Shown here: in pieces, positions 13,829 to 17,378 of the stretch
How the letters are laid out: each line of letters opens with the position of its first letter
Position numbering within the stretch: position 1 is the first letter of the stretch
Source of the DNA: Candidatus Parcubacteria bacterium
GTDB taxonomy: Bacteria > Patescibacteriota > Patescibacteriia > Patescibacteriales > UBA12075
Direction: 5' to 3'
NCBI GenBank assembly: GCA_023140595.1
Contig: JAGLLI010000059.1
Location: forward strand, 1-17,378
DNA: 17,378 bases
The notes under the pieces: generated by a model
What the model was told of the DNA's origin: nothing
The model's database searches: none
The model's input: the letters and a program-made list of their open reading frames with translations, nothing else
Made by a program: the position numbers and the translations under genes

Positions 13829-14686
13829 ATGTTTTACTCACCCTTAAGATACCCAGGTGGTAAAAACAAACTATCTAAATTTATTGCAAAAATTTGTTTA
13901 GATAATAAAATAAATGGCCATTACATAGAGCCTTATGCAGGAGGTGCTTCAGTGGCTTTATATTTATTATTAGAAAAAAAAGTAGAAAGAATAACAATAA
14001 ATGATTTTGACCGCTCTGTTTATGCTTTGTGGCATTCAGTTTTAAATGATACAAAAAAATTATGCAATTTAATAATGGATACGGACATTAATTTAGAAAA
14101 TTGGAGTAAAGCTAAAGAAATACAAAAAAACAAAGATAGCGCGAAATTGATTGATTTAGGCTTTTCAACTTTTTTTCTTAACCGCACAAATATATCAGGA
14201 ATATTAACGGCTGGCCTAATTGGCGGATTAAAGCAAGAAGGAAAATATAAATTAGATTGTCGTTTTAATAAAGAAAAATTGACCAATAGAATTAAAGTGA
14301 TAGCTAGACATAAAAAAAACATTAAACTTTTCAATTTAGATGCACTAAAACTTATTGAAAAAATACAAAAGGAATCGAATAATAGTAAAACAATTTTTTA
14401 TTTTGATCCACCATATTATTTAAAAGGAGCTTCCTTGTATATGAATTATTATAAAGACGGAGAACATAAAGCTGTTTCCGACGCCATAAAACAAATAAAA
14501 AATATTTGTTGGATAATTTCATATGATAATACACCAGAAATTGAAAATATATATAACTGGGTTAAAGCTCAAGATAAAATCAAATACTTCTTATATCACA
14601 CCGCCCATAAATCTAAAAAAGGAAAAGAAATAATTTTTCATAGTCAAAACTTGAATGTAGATACAAGTTTATTGAAATTTTTTTAA
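13829..14686 (+). CDS. D12-class (Dam-type) N6-adenine DNA methyltransferase
   Basis: The protein has 285 residues. The family motifs are present in order: SPLRYPGGKNKL (4-15), the SAM-binding EPYAGGASVAL (34-44), NRTNISGILTAGLIGG (118-133), RFNKEKL, and the catalytic DPPY (193-196) in YFDPPYYLKG. Length and motif spacing are those of complete Dam/M.EcoRV/phage-type adenine methylases. It starts 3 bp after the ParB-like gene, so the two are cotranscribed. No restriction endonuclease is recognisable nearby unless the ParB-like partner has that role. The likely product is N6-methyladenine at a short motif that cannot be read from the sequence. A terminator follows 47 bp later. Confidence 0.88.
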   Translation: MFYSPLRYPGGKNKLSKFIAKICLDNKINGHYIEPYAGGASVALYLLLEKKVERITINDFDRSVYALWHSVLNDTKKLCNLIMDTDINLENWSKAKEIQKNKDSAKLIDLGFSTFFLNRTNISGILTAGLIGGLKQEGKYKLDCRFNKEKLTNRIKVIARHKKNIKLFNLDALKLIEKIQKESNNSKTIFYFDPPYYLKGASLYMNYYKDGEHKAVSDAIKQIKNICWIISYDNTPEIENIYNWVKAQDKIKYFLYHTAHKSKKGKEIIFHSQNLNVDTSLLKFF

Positions 14687-14733
14687 TAATTCTGCAAACA
14701 CGGACGACGCAAAATAATTAAATTTATAAAAAC

Positions 14734-14764
14734 AAAACAAGACCATCTCCGGCCTTGTTTTTTT
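14734..14764 (+). terminator. Terminator of the ParB-like / methylase operon
   Basis: AAAACAAG (14734-14741) pairs with CTTGTTTT (14754-14761), extended by CC/GG after one mismatch; the T-run continues to 14764. The stem lies between the methylase stop and the first tRNA-His copy. Confidence 0.75.
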
Positions 14765-14780
14765 ACTAATATTAGCGTCA

Positions 14781-14866
14781 GGGTGGCTAGAGGGAATCAA
14801 ACCCTCATCATCGGCACCACAAGCCGATGTTCTAACCGTTGAACTATAGCCACCATAATTAAAATT
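14781..14866. repeat. Direct repeat copy 1 (86 bp, contains tRNA-His)
   Basis: This segment is identical to 16167-16252 except for one base (A at 14799, G at 16185). The identity begins one base before the 3' end of the tRNA and ends 12 bp beyond its 5' end. Bases on both sides of the segment differ between the copies. The start-to-start distance is 1386 bp, and the MNT/HEPN gene pair lies between the copies. Confidence 0.9.
14782..14854 (-). tRNA. tRNA-His(GTG), copy with altered T-loop, possibly decaying
   Basis: The minus strand folds as a cloverleaf with acceptor GTGGCTA/TAGCCAC, the extra 5' G opposite C73 that marks tRNA-His, and anticodon GTG in loop TTGTGGT. CCA is not encoded. The T-loop reads TTTGATT where the other copy has TTCGATT, so the nearly invariant C56, which pairs with G19 at the elbow, is replaced by U. 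The fold is otherwise intact. It is probably a damaged duplicate whose function is doubtful. Confidence 0.8.
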
Positions 14867-15016
14867 GAATTATAAAGGTTCTGGACTAGCTAAAATACCT
14901 AGACTAGATTAATTATTTTATAAATTTTAAATTTTTAAAAACCTAATTTAATGTTATAATAAAAGCATAAAAGTTATATAAACTATATAAGTATATATAC
15001 AAATCATATAACCACA

Positions 15017-15044
15017 TTGACAAATTATATATATCATGTATAAT
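15017..15044 (+). promoter_or_regulatory. Promoter of the MNT/HEPN pair with upstream palindromes
   Basis: TTGACA (15017-15022) and TATAAT (15039-15044), both consensus, are 16 bp apart. Just upstream lie TTATATAA (14974-14981) and the perfect 10-bp palindrome GTATATATAC (14991-15000), which are candidate operator sites for autoregulation. The leader to the ATG at 15078 is about 27 nt, with no SD. Confidence 0.6.
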
Positions 15045-15077
15045 TATATCAAGTATTAAATATTTATTAATATTTTT

Positions 15078-15653
15078 ATGCTAAATTTTTTAAAAAATGG
15101 AAAAGGCGAGATATTGAATTTGATGTTTCTTAATCCTGATAAAAAATATTATTTAGCCGAAATTGCAAAAATTTTAGGTAAGGAGTCCTCAGCGTATCAA
15201 AAATATATTGAAAATTTTATACGAGAAGGTATTTTTTGCGATGAACGTATTGGCAATATGCGTTTTTTTTGGCTAAACAAAGATTATCAACTTTATGATG
15301 AAATTAAAAGCATTATTTCAAAAACAATCGGAATTGAAGCTCGTTTAAAAACTTTATTAAAAGAAGTTGATTCTGTGAAAATCGCTTTTATTTTTGGGTC
15401 TTTTGCGACTGATAAATTTACAGGCAGTAGCGACATAGATTTATTTATGGTCGGGGAAGAGAATAAAAATACAATCATAGAACATATAACAAAACTTGAA
15501 CTTGAAATTAATAGAAATATTAATTATCATATTTACAGTAAAGAAGAAGTGTTAAATAAAATTGATATAAAAAATGATTTTATAAATAATATATTTAGCA
15601 GAAAAATTATTTTACTAAAAGGCGACATAAATGAAATCAGAAAATCTGATTAG
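15078..15653 (+). CDS. MNT-type nucleotidyltransferase antitoxin with winged-helix N-terminus
   Basis: The protein has 191 residues. Residues 5-68 form an ArsR-like winged helix (NPDKKYYLAEIAKILGKESSAYQKYIENFIREGIF...GNMRFFWLN). Residues 98-180 are a minimal nucleotidyltransferase domain with GSFATDKFTGSSDIDLFMVG (107-126), giving the G-S...D-x-D signature (Gly107-Ser108, Asp119, Asp121). In MNT/HEPN systems such as MntA/HepT the nucleotidyltransferase adds AMP to the HEPN partner and silences its RNase activity. The winged helix probably binds the promoter region. The gene overlaps the HEPN gene by 23 bp. The family call is firm, and the antitoxin role follows from the gene pairing. Confidence 0.85.
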   Translation: MLNFLKNGKGEILNLMFLNPDKKYYLAEIAKILGKESSAYQKYIENFIREGIFCDERIGNMRFFWLNKDYQLYDEIKSIISKTIGIEARLKTLLKEVDSVKIAFIFGSFATDKFTGSSDIDLFMVGEENKNTIIEHITKLELEINRNINYHIYSKEEVLNKIDIKNDFINNIFSRKIILLKGDINEIRKSD

Positions 15654-16101
15654 ACTTGAAAAAGTCGGAAAAATAAAAAAAGAAGATTTTACTTTTGACT
15701 ACTTCGTAAACAGATGCGGTCTTGTTTCAAGACGTGTTAAAACTGCTGAAAAATTATTAAAAAACAATAATAATGACGAAAGCGTATATATTACCGCATA
15801 CTCTGAATTGTATAGTTCATTTAGAATTTTATGTGAAATTATGCTGGCAATGCGCGGCTACAGAACAAGCAGGGGTTTGGGGCATCATGAAAGCGCAATT
15901 TCCACTATATGGATAACATTAGAAGATGAGGAAATGAAACCTGTATATCTTCGTCTAAAAAAAATTGGCGGAAAAAGAAACGACATGGAATATGGCAGTA
16001 AATTTGATATTTCATCAATTGAGATGGAAACAATGCTAAAGGATGTTAAAACCGTGTTAAAAAAAGTTTGGAATGAAATTGAAATAAAAAAATCAGCGTA
16101 G
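15631..16101 (+). CDS. HEPN-domain protein, toxin partner of the MNT protein
   Basis: The protein has 156 residues, mostly helical, and HEPN-like throughout: SRRVKTAEKLLKNNN, AYSELYSSFRILCEIMLAMRGYRTSRGLGHHESAI, and near the end KIGGKRNDMEYGSKF. The canonical HEPN ribonuclease motif is R-x4-6-H. Here Arg116 is followed by NDMEY with Tyr121 and no His, so it belongs to the R-N-x3-Y variant or has lost classical catalysis. The start overlaps the upstream gene by 23 bp, with AAAGG 8 bases before the ATG. The TAG stop lies inside the left arm of the terminator stem. It is likely held inactive by the MNT partner, and whether it cuts RNA is open. Confidence 0.78.
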   Translation: MKSENLIRLEKVGKIKKEDFTFDYFVNRCGLVSRRVKTAEKLLKNNNNDESVYITAYSELYSSFRILCEIMLAMRGYRTSRGLGHHESAISTIWITLEDEEMKPVYLRLKKIGGKRNDMEYGSKFDISSIEMETMLKDVKTVLKKVWNEIEIKKSA

Positions 16102-16138
16102 GAACAGGGCGATGCCCTGTTCCTACGCTGATTTTTTT
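16086..16138. terminator. 25-bp perfect-stem bidirectional terminator
   Basis: Arms 16086-16110 and 16114-16138 are perfect complements around a GAT loop. The stem begins with seven A and ends with seven T, and its core is GTAGGAACAGGGC. It terminates the HEPN gene on the plus strand and can equally stop transcripts coming from the tRNA-His gene on the minus strand. The HEPN stop codon (TAG, 16099-16101) is part of the left arm. Confidence 0.9.
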
Positions 16139-16166
16139 GTCAAAGTTTTACAAACTTAAATAGATT

Positions 16167-16252
16167 GGGTGGCTAGAGGGAATCGAACCCTCATCATCGG
16201 CACCACAAGCCGATGTTCTAACCGTTGAACTATAGCCACCATAATTAAAATT
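16167..16252. repeat. Direct repeat copy 2 (86 bp, contains tRNA-His)
   Basis: Second copy of the segment at 14781-14866 (85 of 86 bases identical), containing the intact tRNA-His. It abuts the membrane-anchored methyltransferase gene, whose minus-strand end at 16256 is 4 bp away. Confidence 0.9.
16168..16240 (-). tRNA. tRNA-His(GTG)
   Basis: Complete cloverleaf on the minus strand: acceptor GTGGCTA/TAGCCAC, extra 5' G with C73, D-arm GTTC/GAAC, anticodon stem TCGGC/GCCGA with anticodon GTG, T-stem GAGGG/CCCTC with loop TTCGATT. CCA is not encoded. This is the intact member of the duplicated pair. Confidence 0.95.
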
Positions 16253-16255
16253 AAT

Positions 16256-16804
16256 TTATTTAATTTTATAAAAATATATTTTTTCGCTAGGCTTATCTCC
16301 TGTAACAACTTTTATCGGTTCAAATTCCGGCAATCTGAATTGATAGCTGACAATTTGCGCTCCCGGCTTTAATTCTTTTAAAAATTTATCCTTAAGCAGC
16401 TTCATCATTTTTACGCTTAAAAAACAATATACCAAATCAGTTTTGCTTAAATCAACTTTAAATATATCATTTCTTCTAATATCAAGATTGCTTTTTTTAA
16501 ACCAATTTTGGACTTTTGCCAAGAAAAACGGCAGTAGCGCGTATTCATAGCCGATTATTTTTGAATTTGGAAACTTCTTTCGCATAAAATGCAAAAATCC
16601 GGCTCGCCCGCAGCCCAATTCACAGATAACGGCGTTATTTTTTAATTCAATATTGTCAATTATTTTTTTGATTAAGCTTTTTTTAGTGGAAATAAACGGA
16701 GCATAACCTTTAAATATGATATTGTAAGCCTGCGCTATAAAAAAGAAAAACCAAAAAACCAAGACAAGCAAAAATATAATTTCCAATAAATTGATAATAT
16801 GCAT
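16256..16804 (-). CDS. Membrane-anchored class I SAM-dependent methyltransferase
   Basis: The protein has 182 residues. Residues 5-28 form one hydrophobic anchor (IINLLEIIFLLVLVFWFFFFIAQAY). The rest is a compact Rossmann-type methyltransferase with motif I ICELGCGRAGFLHFM (60-74), an acidic position in IIGYEYA (83-89) at the end of strand 2, and NDIFKVDLSKTDLVYCFLSV (112-131) covering motifs II-III. The substrate is unknown; the short catalytic domain with a membrane tether suggests a lipid or membrane-associated target. It lies between the tRNA-Arg and tRNA-His genes on the same strand, with only 15 bp to tRNA-His, so it may be cotranscribed with it. No SD is seen. Similar proteins are widespread in CPR genomes. 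Confidence 0.75.
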   Translation of the reverse strand: MHIINLLEIIFLLVLVFWFFFFIAQAYNIIFKGYAPFISTKKSLIKKIIDNIELKNNAVICELGCGRAGFLHFMRKKFPNSKIIGYEYALLPFFLAKVQNWFKKSNLDIRRNDIFKVDLSKTDLVYCFLSVKMMKLLKDKFLKELKPGAQIVSYQFRLPEFEPIKVVTGDKPSEKIYFYKIK

Positions 16805-16868
16805 AAATTTACTGTAATATTATTTATACTATAAATTTTTGTTTTAATATTGTCAATAAAAAATAATG

Positions 16869-16940
16869 TGCGCCCAGAGGGAATCGAACCCCCATAACCA
16901 GCTTAGAAGGCTGGTGTTCTATCCGTTGAACTATGGGCGC
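16869..16940 (-). tRNA. tRNA-Arg(TCT)
   Basis: Cloverleaf on the minus strand: acceptor GCGCCCA/TGGGCGC with A73, anticodon stem CCAGC/GCTGG, loop CTTCTAA with anticodon TCT, T-stem GGGGG/CCCTC (one G-U) with loop TTCGATT. CCA is not encoded. Confidence 0.95.
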
Positions 16941-16951
16941 GTAAAATAAAA

Positions 16952-16967
16952 TTGCCGACTTCGGCAA
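16952..16967. other. Small GC hairpin between tRNA-Arg and rpsO
   Basis: TTGCCGA (16952-16958) and TCGGCAA (16961-16967) form a 7-bp stem with a two-base centre. On the minus strand it is followed by ATTTTATTTT, so it looks like an intrinsic terminator for minus-strand transcription coming from the right, ahead of tRNA-Arg. It could also be a processing site. Confidence 0.4.
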
Positions 16968-17121
16968 CAAATGTAATATACCAAATTAATTGATTGTAGT
17001 CAAGCGCTTGCATTTTTTATATATTTATGTTACTGTTAGCCTAGATTTAATTATTTTAATTTCAACCCTTTCTTGGATATGGCATAAACTTGGCATATCT
17101 CGGTTAGAGGCAAAAAAACAG

Positions 17122-17378
17122 ATGTTAGACAAAAAAGCCAAACAAAAAATCATTAACAAATTTAAGATCCATAAAAACGATACAGGATCTTCACAAGTGC
17201 AAATCGCGATTTTAAGCGCGGAAATTGATGAATTATCAGGACATTTAAAACAGCACAAGCATGACCATTCTTCACGCCGCGGTTTATTAAAAAAGGTCAG
17301 CGAAAGGCGGAAACTTTTAAAATATCTGCAAAAAGAAGATGAAAAATCTTTTATTGACTTGGCTAAAAGGCTAAAATT
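17122..17378 (+). CDS. rpsO: 30S ribosomal protein S15 (runs off the window)
   Basis: The 85 visible complete codons (starting MLDKKAKQKI) match S15 throughout: DTGSSQVQIAILSAEIDEL (20-38), LSGHLKQHKHDHSSRRGLLKKVSERRKLLKYL and the C-terminal DLAKRLK. These include the conserved rRNA-contacting H-DHSSRRGL stretch. S15 is normally about 88-90 residues, so only a few are missing. It binds 16S rRNA at the helix 20-22 junction as a primary assembly protein. AGAGG lies about 12 bases before the ATG. The leader can form GATATG (17076-17081) / CATATC (17094-17099), a possible site for the autoregulation known for S15 in other bacteria, though that is not shown here. Confidence 0.95.
   Translation, partial: MLDKKAKQKIINKFKIHKNDTGSSQVQIAILSAEIDELSGHLKQHKHDHSSRRGLLKKVSERRKLLKYLQKEDEKSFIDLAKRLK

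Noticed and set aside
14855..15077. CRISPR array or tandem repeat in the AT-rich stretch before the MNT gene
   Set aside because: Only short AT palindromes occur, with no regular repeat-spacer pattern. None is seen anywhere else in the window.
14781..16252. Classical integrative element in a tRNA gene
   Set aside because: The whole tRNA and its 5' flank are duplicated rather than only the 3' end, and there is no integrase, so a segmental duplication or cassette is more likely.
17025..17258. Minus-strand frame opposite rpsO
   Set aside because: It lies antisense to a clear S15 coding sequence and has no recognisable features.

Overview
The window is AT-rich (roughly 30% G+C by eye). It looks like a genome segment of a small, host-associated-type bacterium, most likely a member of the Patescibacteria/CPR. 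This placement is inferred from several things together: a secreted protein with the YIG-DGKRY-F repeat type I associate with that group, a short stand-alone Pif1-type helicase, a signal-peptide bactofilin-like membrane protein, tRNA genes without an encoded CCA, and many starts without a Shine-Dalgarno (SD) sequence. The standard code fits: UGA, UAG and UAA all act as stops. No finer lineage can be read from the sequence.

Layout. 1-2.0 kb: a secreted CPR-type surface protein, then a very small single-membrane-segment gene with its own promoter and terminator. 1.9-2.5 kb: a HicA/HicB toxin-antitoxin pair on the minus strand. 2.6-3.8 kb: an unknown four-segment membrane protein. 3.8-4.0 kb: a degenerate intergenic inverted-repeat element. 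4.2-6.4 kb: a TrmB-type regulator that appears to be leaderless, converging with a Pif1-type helicase. 6.5-7.1 kb: a small minus-strand ORF interrupted by an in-frame TAG, and a divergent control region.

7.1-10.2 kb is the most interesting part. It is a compact plus-strand operon, bounded by a promoter and a strong terminator, that carries every core part of a ubiquitin-like conjugation pathway: (i) a membrane protein with a coiled coil and a C-terminal E2-like domain (HPY...GNFCWG), (ii) a JAB/JAMM protease with a complete metal-binding motif, (iii) a small ThiF/E1-like adenylating enzyme with a candidate catalytic Cys, and (iv) a 72-residue beta-grasp protein ending in Gly-Asn-Gly. The E2-like domain appears to be tethered to the membrane. 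Bacterial Ubl systems are known (Bil, Bub, CBASS Cap2/Cap3), but I do not recognise this membrane-E2 / JAB / E1 / MoaD-like-Ubl architecture as one of the named types. A search would be needed to call it new.

10.3-12.3 kb: a secreted/membrane bactofilin-like protein and a RelB/YafQ-type toxin-antitoxin pair with a clear palindromic operator inside its promoter. 12.4-14.7 kb: a ParB/Srx-fold protein followed 3 bp later by a D12-class adenine methyltransferase, a likely DNA-modification or defence pair. 14.8-16.25 kb: an MNT-nucleotidyltransferase/HEPN pair lying between two copies of an 86-bp segment that contains a whole tRNA-His gene. One copy has lost the conserved T-loop C56. 16.25-17.4 kb: a membrane-anchored SAM methyltransferase, tRNA-Arg(TCT) and the start of rpsO (ribosomal protein S15), which look like the core genome. 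Overall, conserved housekeeping genes lie at the right edge, next to an accessory region rich in toxin-antitoxin, modification and conjugation modules.
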